Of a stretch of 37,224 bases of DNA, positions 8,682-16,886 are shown one piece after another. The notes under the pieces were generated by a model. The model searched no databases. It saw only the letters and a list, made by a program, of their open reading frames with translations, and was not told the DNA's origin. The stretch is taken from assembly GCA_947176965.1 (NCBI GenBank), contig CAMWSU010000020.1, positions 1 to 37,224 on the forward strand, read 5' to 3'. The stretch's first letter is position 1. Every line of letters begins with the position of its first letter. Origin of the DNA: an uncultured Lachnospiraceae bacterium. Lineage in GTDB: Bacteria > Bacillota > Clostridia > Lachnospirales > Lachnospiraceae. The position numbers were made by a program, and so were the translations under genes.

Positions 8682-8987
8682 ATGAGGAAAGGAAAATTGG
8701 TGCGTGATCACATTCCGCAGATCATCATTGCGGATGGGAAGAAGCCTATTACAAGAATATTAGATGACGAAGAGTATCTGAAAGAGCTGGATCAGAAATT
8801 AAATGAAGAAGTAGCGGAGTATCAGGAGGACAAGTCCATTGAGGAAATGGCGGATGTGCTGGAAGTGTTATTTGCGATCTGCGAGGCGCGCGGACATTCC
8901 GTAGAAGATCTGATGGAAGTGCGGAATGCGAAAAGAGAAAAACGCGGCGGTTTTGAGAAGAGGATTTTTTGGAGTGGGAACAAATGA
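8682..8987 (+). CDS. MazG-like nucleoside triphosphate pyrophosphohydrolase (COG4997 type)
   Basis: 101 residues. The start reads KLVRDHIP, the hallmark opening of the small MazG-superfamily house-cleaning enzymes. The metal-binding acidic pattern follows: LNEEVAEYQED (ExxE) and EEMADVLEVL (ExxD), then a second helix pair. Such enzymes hydrolyse non-canonical NTPs to NMP and pyrophosphate, and some serve in phage defence by depleting nucleotides. GGTGG lies five bases before ATG 8682. The stop overlaps the next start as ATGA (8984-8987), so it is translationally coupled to the HNH nuclease. Family assignment is firm; the substrate is unknown. Confidence 0.85.
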   Translation: MRKGKLVRDHIPQIIIADGKKPITRILDDEEYLKELDQKLNEEVAEYQEDKSIEEMADVLEVLFAICEARGHSVEDLMEVRNAKREKRGGFEKRIFWSGNK

Positions 8988-10144
8988 TGCAATTTGCAAT
9001 TGACGCACATTATTATAACAAATTAGATATTGAAGGTTTTTCGCGCATGATGAAGGACCCGTCCTACTGCTATAAGTTTTATTGGCTGGAGGCGATCGTG
9101 CAACTCATATCGGAGAACAGAACGGAAGCAGCCTATGATGAGATCATTGATGAGATGATTTCGAATGCATGGTATTCGGTTTTGGAATTCCATATTCATT
9201 TAAGCGGTATTTGGGGTGCCGGGGGAATCAAGGATAATCTGGAAAGAGCCGTGGTCAAATTGAAAGACTTGAGCGGCCTGCCGGCAAATGCATCGAAGGT
9301 GGAGATCAAAAATGCGATCAAACAGTTTGAGCAGGAGCTTCATGCGGAAAAGCAGGCATTGACGCTAAACGTGCCTTATAAAGCGCTATCAGGGTTCGCA
9401 AATAAGGGCGGTGAGAAAATCAGTCTGGACAGCAGTGCGGGCAGAATGATGGCTTATTATAACAAGCTGAGTTCCGGCGATAGATTGCTTCCCTATACAT
9501 TCGGAAATGAGAATGGTTTGAGGAGAAAGCTGACATTCAGCGATGCCTGGATTCAGATGATCAAGGACAATACGGTCGCAATCTTAGGGTGGATACAGTG
9601 TGAAAAAGTAAAGTGGTTACAAAATAATAATCCGGAAGTGCCGGGACTTATTTATAAGCTTGCACCGCTGGACGAGAAGATGCGGAAGCTTTCGCATGTG
9701 CGAAAGCTATGGGACGGCATTCTCGAATTGCGGAGCGTGACGGATGTATTCACGGATAAACCGATTGATGAAAAGAATTATGATGTGGATCATTTTATTC
9801 CGTGGTCGTTTGTTATGAATGATGAACTCTGGAATCTGATGCCGATGGATTCTTCTTTGAATTCTTCGAAGAATAACCGATTACCGGATTGGAATGATTA
9901 TTTCGTTCGGTTTGCAAAAAATCAGTACATGATGTATGAGATGATTCATGGGGTAGCAGGAATTCGAAAGCGGTACGAGGATTGCTACAGGGATAACCTG
10001 CATTCTATTTGGGCGAACAAGGAGCTGTATCGGGAAGGGAATTCGGAGACGGAATTTTACGGAATCCTGGAGAAAAATATGAGACCGGTATATGACTCCG
10101 CCAGACGTCAGGGGTATGATGTTTGGGAGAGAAGGGTGGGGTGA
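8984..10144 (+). CDS. HNH-family endonuclease, uncharacterised
   Basis: 386 residues from ATG 8984, which has GGAG (8971-8974) nine bases upstream and overlaps the previous stop as ATGA. A longer TTG start at 8969 is possible. The N-terminal 250 residues are mostly helical and unrecognised. Near residues 266-300 is a clear HNH/His-Me finger signature: YDVDHFIPWSF (Asp269, His270), then WNLMP (Asn284) and NSSKNNRLP (Asn293, Asn297). This supports metal-dependent DNA or RNA cleavage. The C-terminal 80 residues are again helical. Coupling to a MazG-like enzyme right beside a defence island suggests a small two-gene defence module, but no named system is recognised. Confidence 0.8.
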   Translation: MMQFAIDAHYYNKLDIEGFSRMMKDPSYCYKFYWLEAIVQLISENRTEAAYDEIIDEMISNAWYSVLEFHIHLSGIWGAGGIKDNLERAVVKLKDLSGLPANASKVEIKNAIKQFEQELHAEKQALTLNVPYKALSGFANKGGEKISLDSSAGRMMAYYNKLSSGDRLLPYTFGNENGLRRKLTFSDAWIQMIKDNTVAILGWIQCEKVKWLQNNNPEVPGLIYKLAPLDEKMRKLSHVRKLWDGILELRSVTDVFTDKPIDEKNYDVDHFIPWSFVMNDELWNLMPMDSSLNSSKNNRLPDWNDYFVRFAKNQYMMYEMIHGVAGIRKRYEDCYRDNLHSIWANKELYREGNSETEFYGILEKNMRPVYDSARRQGYDVWERRVG

Positions 10145-10351
10145 GAGGAAAACTACGTGAAAGCAGGAACTTGTTATGTTGAACGCTGAAATGTGCAAAG
10201 AAATAGACAAGGCAACTGCTGCAGTAACCCTGTTATGGACTATGAGGAATAGGTTGTAATGGTATTATGTGATTCTGCTACAGTTTTTTCGTGCGAAAGT
10301 CATCATTTGACGCCTCTTCGCACATTATGGGGGATGTTGTCAAACAACTAA
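10145..10351. other. Intergenic spacer with inverted repeat before the defence island
   Basis: Contains a 7-bp inverted repeat GTGCGAA (10291-10297) / TTCGCAC (10317-10323) with a smaller GTCA/TGAC pair inside, and GTTG/CAAC just before the promoter. These could form a hairpin or a regulator site. A 27-codon frame at 10176-10259 has AGGA seven bases upstream but no recognisable product; I do not call it a gene. Confidence 0.4.
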
Positions 10352-10380
10352 TTGACGATATAAATGGTAAAGTTTATAAT
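10352..10380 (+). promoter_or_regulatory. Main promoter of the defence island
   Basis: TTGACG (10352-10357), exactly 17 bases, then TATAAT (10375-10380): one mismatch from full sigma-A consensus and the best promoter in the window. Transcription should start near 10387, about 50 bases before the first gene at 10436. No other promoter of similar quality is seen until 25509. Confidence 0.75.
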
Positions 10381-10435
10381 GTAGTTTAGATCATGTGTAA
10401 AGGCTACATAAAATATTAGTCATAGGGGATTGATG

Positions 10436-11653
10436 ATGAGAAGTCCAAACTGGAAGGGTGAAGAGCTCAAAATAGCATTAGAGCTATATTTGTCAAAGGA
10501 CTTAGACTGGCTGGCAAAGATGACAGATTCTACTCCGGAGGTTATGCTGCTTAGTCAGCTATTGAATGGCATGGATTTTTTTGAAGATCCAAAACCAGAG
10601 AAGTTTCGAAGCCGTGGTTCTATACGCATGAAGTTATCTAATTTTAAGGCATTGGATAGCAGATATGGGAAGTTATCTTTATCTAATATAGGACTAATGG
10701 ATAAAGAGATATGGAATCAGTATCATGACAATCTCCCTCTTCTAAAAAGGGAGTGTCAAATGATAGTGTCTCGTCATTTTAGGGGAAAGAGAACTCGTGA
10801 ACTTGATGAATATGTCTCTCGATTTGGAATGAGAAAGAATGCTGCAAACGTTTCTGCGGAATTTATGATATTTGCAAATGACACATATATTTTGGCTTCA
10901 CGGTATAGAGAAAAAGCTTTGTGGGAGTCAGATTTAGAGCGATCTCAAAAGATAATAGATACGTGTTATCAGATAATGAAAGCACTAGAATGGTGCAAAT
11001 CCAAAAACCAAATTAGCAATGGGTTACAAAAAAAGACTTGTGAATACCAAGAACATGGAGGAATAAATCAAGTTCCTGTAAAGGGAAATGAAGAAAAGGT
11101 AGGAAAGCATGTTCAGACTACGTTTGGAAAGCTTGTGGAGCAAGGTTTTATAACAGGGAATGTCTTAAATGATTTGCTGGATGTTGAATGGAGTAGACAA
11201 CATCTTCATTTAGGACATCCGTTTATCAAAGAAATAGATTCTGAAAAGAAGATAAGTAGTCAGTTACGAGATCGGAATGGTTATCTGAGATATTGGAAGC
11301 GCGTATACGTGATTGATGGCAAAAAATATTGTGTTTGTAAAGAATGGTATGAATCTGGCAGAATGTACTTTGATGAGTGGGTCGCCGACCTTGTTAAAAA
11401 GAAGTCTCTTGGTTTAAGTGAGACGAATTTGATTTCAATACTTACTTTTATAAAAGATAAAGATCAAAAATCAGTAAGTATAAAAAGAGAAGAGATTTTT
11501 GAAAAACTAAATGTCACGGACAAAGATAGTGTAGTAAAAAGATTTCTGGATATGGGATTAATAGCTCCTTTCCGAGGAAACAAAAGAGAACTGGTTATAG
11601 ATGACTATGATTTACTGTTTGAGATGATAGAAAACCCAAAAAAATACATTTGA
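10436..11653 (+). CDS. Island gene 1: McrA-associated N-terminal domain plus winged-helix end
   Basis: 405 residues. The first 110 residues (NWKGEELKIALELYL; LLSQLLNGMDFF; FRSRGSIRMKLSNFKALD) match a domain I recognise at the N-terminus of many McrA-like HNH restriction enzymes and related defence proteins. The middle is helical. The end has a YCVCKEWYESGRMYFDEW motif, then a region resembling a winged helix (REEIFEKLNVTDKDSVVKRF). No HNH or other nuclease triad is visible, so this is probably a DNA-recognition or assembly subunit. AGGGG (10424-10428) favours ATG 10436 over ATG 10433. It ends 11 bases before the GHKL ATPase. Domain recall is from memory; the function is inferred. Confidence 0.6.
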   Translation: MRSPNWKGEELKIALELYLSKDLDWLAKMTDSTPEVMLLSQLLNGMDFFEDPKPEKFRSRGSIRMKLSNFKALDSRYGKLSLSNIGLMDKEIWNQYHDNLPLLKRECQMIVSRHFRGKRTRELDEYVSRFGMRKNAANVSAEFMIFANDTYILASRYREKALWESDLERSQKIIDTCYQIMKALEWCKSKNQISNGLQKKTCEYQEHGGINQVPVKGNEEKVGKHVQTTFGKLVEQGFITGNVLNDLLDVEWSRQHLHLGHPFIKEIDSEKKISSQLRDRNGYLRYWKRVYVIDGKKYCVCKEWYESGRMYFDEWVADLVKKKSLGLSETNLISILTFIKDKDQKSVSIKREEIFEKLNVTDKDSVVKRFLDMGLIAPFRGNKRELVIDDYDLLFEMIENPKKYI

Positions 11654-11664
11654 GGACACAAAAT

Positions 11665-13143
11665 ATGAAATTAGAAGATATTAATTGCCAACCATATGCC
11701 CCTGTTTTAATGGAATCAACGAGAGCAATTGGATATTCCATAGAGTCTGCAGTAGCAGATATTTTGGATAATAGTGTTGCTGCTAAGGCACGGAATATTT
11801 CTATTTCATATAATTGCCACACGAATCCATATGTTGCGATTATTGATGATGGGGAAGGAATGGACGGTGATAAAATAACAGAATCTATGAGATATGGTAG
11901 CGCAAGTCCTACTGAGGAACGTGATCCAGATGACTTGGGAAGGTATGGTTTGGGATTGAAGACAGCGTCTTTGTCTCAATGCAGAAGTCTGACCGTGATA
12001 TCAAAACAGGGAGAAAAGATAGAAGGGCGTCGTTGGGATCTGGATCATATTAAATTTACACAAAAATGGAGTCTTGAACAGCTGGATGAAAAAGAGATTT
12101 CGGAACAAATGGAAATCGATAAATTATTGGGACAAGAATCTGGAACGATGGTTCTTTGGACGAGGCTTGATAAAATAAAGACGGGTTCGTTAACCTTAGA
12201 AAAGTCAATTGAAGAAAAGATGGAATCAGTGCAAAGGCATCTGGAATTAGTGTTCCACCGCTATTTGTCAGGAGATGGAGTATCGAAAATACAGATATCT
12301 ATTAATGGCAATAGATTGATTGCATTTGATCCGTTTTTTGTAACTAAGAGCACCGTTGTTATGGATGATGAAAAAATAGAAATTCCAGGGAGAAAAGAGA
12401 AAGTAATAATTCGTCCGTTTGTTTTGCCACATCCATCGAATATGTCAAAGGAGGAGCTGGAGAAGTATGGTGGAAAAGAAGGCTTAAGAAATCTACAGGG
12501 CTTTTATATTTATCGAAATAAGAGATTATTAACCTGGGGTACGTGGTTTAAGCTGATACGTATGGACGAGTTTTCTAAATTAGCAAGAGTGCGTGTGGAT
12601 ATACCTAATTCACTTGATGATCTTTGGACTTTAGATGTAAAGAAATCTACCGCCTATCCTCCAGAGATAGTGAAAACAAGGTTAAAACAGATTGTTGGAA
12701 CAATGTCAAATGGTAGCAAACGTACATGGACATTTCGACAGAGAAAAGAGATGGAGGATAATATTATTCATGTATGGGATAAGGTAGAGACGCGTGAAGG
12801 AATAAAATATGTAGTTAATATGGAACATCCTGCGTTGACAGCTCTTAGAGGAAAACTGGATGATGATTCACAAAGATTATTAGAACAATACTTAAAGACG
12901 GTACAGAATAATTTGCCATTTAATAACCTGCATCATGATCTTCAATCAGATGTAAAAATTCTTCAGGATAAAGAAAGTGATGAAAGCAAGAGAGTAAAAA
13001 TGATGGCAAAGCAGATTATTCGGCAGGCTGTTGCTGATGATCACATTGAAATGACCATGAAAAATTTTGAAAAAATAGAACCATTTATGTATTACATGGG
13101 AGAAATTCAAAAAGTATATGCAGAGGTGAAGATAAATGGCTGA
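11665..13143 (+). CDS. Island gene 2: MORC/MutL-like GHKL ATPase
   Basis: 492 residues. The N-terminal Bergerat ATP-binding fold is complete: N-box ADILDNS (Asp35, Asn36), G1 DDGEGM (61-66) and lid/G2 GRYGLGLKTAS (92-102). This is the MORC/MutL/Hsp90 branch, not a histidine kinase, since no HisKA domain is present. Residues 190-330 look like the S5-type second domain, including a VRVDIPNSLDDLW stretch and KKSTAYPP, where a MutL-family Lys contacts ATP. ATP-driven dimer closure around DNA is the expected action. Start set by GAGG nine bases upstream of ATG 11665. It overlaps the Z1 gene by 8 bases. Prokaryotic MORC-like ATPases are known from restriction-type neighbourhoods. Confidence 0.88.
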   Translation: MKLEDINCQPYAPVLMESTRAIGYSIESAVADILDNSVAAKARNISISYNCHTNPYVAIIDDGEGMDGDKITESMRYGSASPTEERDPDDLGRYGLGLKTASLSQCRSLTVISKQGEKIEGRRWDLDHIKFTQKWSLEQLDEKEISEQMEIDKLLGQESGTMVLWTRLDKIKTGSLTLEKSIEEKMESVQRHLELVFHRYLSGDGVSKIQISINGNRLIAFDPFFVTKSTVVMDDEKIEIPGRKEKVIIRPFVLPHPSNMSKEELEKYGGKEGLRNLQGFYIYRNKRLLTWGTWFKLIRMDEFSKLARVRVDIPNSLDDLWTLDVKKSTAYPPEIVKTRLKQIVGTMSNGSKRTWTFRQRKEMEDNIIHVWDKVETREGIKYVVNMEHPALTALRGKLDDDSQRLLEQYLKTVQNNLPFNNLHHDLQSDVKILQDKESDESKRVKMMAKQIIRQAVADDHIEMTMKNFEKIEPFMYYMGEIQKVYAEVKING

Positions 13144-15928
13144 TTTAAAATTGGTTGAAACTATGGTTCGTGGAATGTTGAAAAATAATATAGGCGATGC
13201 TAATCCATCAGAGGAAGATATAAAAAAGGCAATAGATCAAGTATCATTATTGCTTCCGATAGATAATACAAGTAAGGATTATCTCGAAAGAATCCTGCAA
13301 TCAAGTTACAAGGTCAGAATGGACCTTGGAAATGGCGTTGTGAATGAGGCTACATATCACCCATGGTTAGCAAATCGAAAGGCAACTATGTCTACATATT
13401 ATTGGGATAGATATTATAGATATCTGGAGTTGGATCAAGGATGGGACCCGGAGGTTATAAGTACTTTAGGTGATGTTAGTGATGAGATTCTGGATCTGTG
13501 CGGGAATCCCGAAGAAGCAGGAATTTGGAAGAGAAAGGGACTAATATTAGGAGATATTCAGTCTGGAAAGACATCTAACTATTTAGCCCTTTGCAATAAA
13601 GCGGCGGATGCCGGATATAAAATTATAATATTACTTACAGGTACGATAGAAAGTTTAAGAAAACAGACCCAGGAGCGAGTAGATGCTGGATTTGTTGGAC
13701 TTAATAGCAGAAACGTTTTACAAAAGAATCCAGAGAAAAAGTTTATTGGAGTAGGTAATATAGATAGTAACCGTACAGCCTTGCCTTTTACGGATATAAT
13801 TTCAGATTTTAATTCCTCTAAATTGCAGGCTTTAAATTTTACTATTAAAGGGATGCCAGAGCCGGTTATTTTGGTTTTGAAAAAGAACAAAAGCGTTTTG
13901 GAAAATTTAGCAACATGGCTTAGTACGAGAAACACGTCTCACATTGGTGCAAAAATAGATTTACCGTTGCTATTGATTGATGATGAGGCTGATAATGCAT
14001 CTGTTAATACCAATAAGCCAGACAAAAGCCCAACGACAATTAATAATGCAATTGTAGAAGTATTAAAGTTATTCGAAAGATCTTCTTATGTTGCAGTTAC
14101 TGCTACACCATTTGCTAATATATTTATCGATCCTGATCTGGATAAAGGAACGGATGAGTTTAATCTGTTTCCAAGTGATTTTATATATTCTTTGTCCGCG
14201 CCTACCAACTATATTGGGGCCAGTAAGATTTTTCCAGAAGATGCGGAGTATTCAGATGCGTTGGAACCCATAGATGATGTTTTGATAAATATTAATAACG
14301 GAACATATGTATTTAGATCTAAGGCAAAATCTAATCACGTTGTTCCGTATTTACCAGAGAGCTTAAAAAAAGCGGTTAAGTGTTTTTTTGCTGTAAATGC
14401 AGCTATCGATTTATGTGGGAATAAGAAAAGTCATAGATCCATGCTGATTAATGTTAGTCAGTATGTTAATGTGCAGAACCAAGTATTTGATATGGTTTCT
14501 GACTATCTGAAGAAATATCAAACAAAAATTCATGCATATTCAAAGCTGGGTATGGATAAAGCGGAAGAGTGTCAAGAAATAAAAGATTTACTGGATTTAT
14601 GGCGAGAATTTCAGTTGGATATAAAGACAGGGCATTCAGCTGAAGAATTCCTTGAAGCACTCAATGAGGCAGTTGCACCAATTCAGTTACGACTGGTTAA
14701 CCAGAAGGCTAAAGAAAAGGGGGTTGAGCGTCTGGATTATGAGCCATATAAAGAAAATGGTCTCCGGGTTATAGCTGTGGGAGGGAATAGCCTTTCAAGA
14801 GGACTCACATTAGAAGGTCTTTGTGTAAGTTATTTTGATCGTAATTCTCAGATGTATGACACATTAATGCAGATGGGACGATGGTTCGGATATAGAAAAG
14901 GGTATGAAAAACTTTTCAAAATCTGGATGGAGCCAACAGCGATGAGTTGGTATCAGTACATTTCAGATGCAACGATTGAATTGAAAAACGAAATTATTGA
15001 GATGAGAAGAGTTGGTCTTACACCGAAAGAGTTTGGTCTTAAAGTTCAGCAGAACATGGTTTCATTGTTTGTTACTGCAAGAAGTAAAATGCGTGCGACA
15101 CGAACAGTAGAACAGTGGGTCTCTTTGGCGGCTGAAGTGGTTGAAACACCGAGACTTATTGCTAATATAGATAAATGTTTAAAAATCAATCTGGATCTGA
15201 CAAATGAGCTGCTGTCAAATATCGAAAATGAGGGAACACATATTGATCCCAAATATAACTTTACAGCTAATAGGGCAATCTATACGGGTGTGGATAAAGA
15301 TGTCATAGCCAAATACATAGGTGCTTTTGTTTCGCATCCACGTCACATACCATTTAATGCAAAAGATTTGTCTGAGCATATTCAAAATTCATCTGAGTAT
15401 CTGACATGGACAGTTGCTGTTGTTGGCGGTAGTGGGGAAGAACTTGAAGCACAGTACTTTGATGAGTTATTACTGGATAAGGGGCTTCATTATTCAAGCC
15501 GTATCATGCAGAGAGACGATAACTGCTTGCTTATTTATGGGCAAAGAGCCAGAGTCGGCGTACCAGGTGCAACAAAATATGGTTTGACACAAAAAGAAAT
15601 AGAAGAAGTTGAAAGTGAGTTTAAAAGCCGAGAAGAGAATAAAGGGAAGAAAACTATACCAGATAAACCATATTTGAGATTAAAAAGAGAGCCTGTATTA
15701 CTGATTTATTTTATAAAGATTAATCAAGAAAAGAATCATGGTGATAAATCTGATGCGGAATCAATCAAGCTGGTTGGAGACTTCCCAGTTGTGGGCTTAG
15801 GTATTGGATTTCCTGGGGCATATGAAGGAGCTTCAGCAGAAAGTACAAAGGTTAAGTATGTATTGAACAGGGTTAGTGAGCGTGACATGCTTAACTTTGA
15901 GGAGGATTCTGAAGATGAGGACGAGTGA
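13136..15928 (+). CDS. Island gene 3: Z1-domain superfamily II helicase-like ATPase
   Basis: 930 residues. Helicase-type motifs appear in order: Walker A GDIQSGKT (139-146), Walker B LLIDDEADN (280-287), motif III TATPFANI (322-329), then the Z1 domain with NSLSRGLTLEG (551-561) and arginine-finger motif QMGRWFGYR (579-587). The last 250 residues carry no recognised domain. Z1 proteins are typical of restriction-like clusters with GHKL ATPases. The likely role is ATP-driven DNA translocation or remodelling that feeds a nuclease. The start overlaps the GHKL gene end by 8 bases, and its own 3' end overlaps the nuclease gene by 14, so coupling is tight. All motor residues are intact. Confidence 0.93.
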   Translation: MADLKLVETMVRGMLKNNIGDANPSEEDIKKAIDQVSLLLPIDNTSKDYLERILQSSYKVRMDLGNGVVNEATYHPWLANRKATMSTYYWDRYYRYLELDQGWDPEVISTLGDVSDEILDLCGNPEEAGIWKRKGLILGDIQSGKTSNYLALCNKAADAGYKIIILLTGTIESLRKQTQERVDAGFVGLNSRNVLQKNPEKKFIGVGNIDSNRTALPFTDIISDFNSSKLQALNFTIKGMPEPVILVLKKNKSVLENLATWLSTRNTSHIGAKIDLPLLLIDDEADNASVNTNKPDKSPTTINNAIVEVLKLFERSSYVAVTATPFANIFIDPDLDKGTDEFNLFPSDFIYSLSAPTNYIGASKIFPEDAEYSDALEPIDDVLININNGTYVFRSKAKSNHVVPYLPESLKKAVKCFFAVNAAIDLCGNKKSHRSMLINVSQYVNVQNQVFDMVSDYLKKYQTKIHAYSKLGMDKAEECQEIKDLLDLWREFQLDIKTGHSAEEFLEALNEAVAPIQLRLVNQKAKEKGVERLDYEPYKENGLRVIAVGGNSLSRGLTLEGLCVSYFDRNSQMYDTLMQMGRWFGYRKGYEKLFKIWMEPTAMSWYQYISDATIELKNEIIEMRRVGLTPKEFGLKVQQNMVSLFVTARSKMRATRTVEQWVSLAAEVVETPRLIANIDKCLKINLDLTNELLSNIENEGTHIDPKYNFTANRAIYTGVDKDVIAKYIGAFVSHPRHIPFNAKDLSEHIQNSSEYLTWTVAVVGGSGEELEAQYFDELLLDKGLHYSSRIMQRDDNCLLIYGQRARVGVPGATKYGLTQKEIEEVESEFKSREENKGKKTIPDKPYLRLKREPVLLIYFIKINQEKNHGDKSDAESIKLVGDFPVVGLGIGFPGAYEGASAESTKVKYVLNRVSERDMLNFEEDSEDEDE

Positions 15929-16886
15929 TTTTACTGATAAATGGAATGAGTTTCGTGGACAGAATGGGTATTTGCAGAGACTCGATCCGACTCATCCTAT
16001 GGATTTCTTTATTGGTGTAAGCCAAAAGGGATATGATGAATTGGCTCTTATGACGGTGATAGAACCGGCTCGATTAACATCCAGTAAAGCTTTGGAGGTT
16101 GAAAAAGGGATCCGGAAGGATGGAAGATGGGCGACTCAGATATATTCAATAGAACAAGGGAATCAGGAAATATTTGCACGATTATGCCTGGATCTGGTTG
16201 AATGTTCTTCAAATTGTAAGAACGAGGCTGATGGACTTAGTAGTGTCACACGCAGGTATTTGGCATGGCAGAGGCTGTTTGCCAGAGCGAAAGAGATTTT
16301 ACCTACAAATATATTAAAGGGACTGATAGGGGAAATTGCGTTTGCGAAGCTACTTATTGATCGGGGGTTCAGTAAAGATGAGGTCATTGCTGCATGGGTT
16401 GGACCAGATGGTGCAGACCGAGATTTTGTCATGCCAAATGCATGGTATGAAAATAAAGCAATATCTACGGGGAAAGATAAAGTAACAATATCTTCATTAA
16501 ATCAGCTGGAAATAGACAGCAAAGGATTTCTTACTGTTGTATATGTAGATGAATCATCAAGCACAGATCCAAATGCATTTAATGTTAAATCGTATATTGA
16601 TGCTTTTCGTAACGAAATATCCGATGCACCTGAGGCAGCAAATCTTTTTGAACAAAAACTGATATCTGTTGGATATATCGATAAGAAGCCATATGAAAGT
16701 ATCTATTTTGTCAAAGGTGATCGTTTTTATTATGAAGTTAATGCGACATTTCCCAGACTCGTTACTAAGAATGTTCCGACAGAGATTGTAGAAGTCCGGT
16801 ACGATCTTTCTGTAGCAGGAATTCAGCCATGGAAGATTGGAGAAGATCAGATATGGAACTATCAGAGTATAGAAAAGATTATTTAG
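15915..16886 (+). CDS. Island gene 4: PD-(D/E)XK nuclease, DUF4420 type
   Basis: 323 residues. The catalytic pattern is visible: LKGLIGEIAF (Glu140), AAWVGPDGADRDF (Asp170), WYENKAI (Glu179, Lys181), followed by TISSLNQLEI, where Gln196 would shape the active site. This fits the DUF4420 branch of the PD-(D/E)XK fold usually encoded beside Z1 proteins, and it is the best candidate for the DNA-cutting subunit. GAGGAGG ends nine bases before ATG 15915, inside the Z1 gene's last codons. A longer in-frame ATG at 15876 lacks such a site. The 3' end overlaps the AIPR gene by 34 bases. Confidence 0.85.
   Translation: MRTSDFTDKWNEFRGQNGYLQRLDPTHPMDFFIGVSQKGYDELALMTVIEPARLTSSKALEVEKGIRKDGRWATQIYSIEQGNQEIFARLCLDLVECSSNCKNEADGLSSVTRRYLAWQRLFARAKEILPTNILKGLIGEIAFAKLLIDRGFSKDEVIAAWVGPDGADRDFVMPNAWYENKAISTGKDKVTISSLNQLEIDSKGFLTVVYVDESSSTDPNAFNVKSYIDAFRNEISDAPEAANLFEQKLISVGYIDKKPYESIYFVKGDRFYYEVNATFPRLVTKNVPTEIVEVRYDLSVAGIQPWKIGEDQIWNYQSIEKII

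Noticed and set aside
10145..10351. Phage attachment site or integrase-linked island end
   Set aside because: No tRNA gene, integrase or matching direct repeat was found at either side of the island.
14088..14273. Plus-strand frame of 61 codons inside the Z1 gene
   Set aside because: Out-of-frame overlap within motif III of the Z1 protein, no ribosome site.
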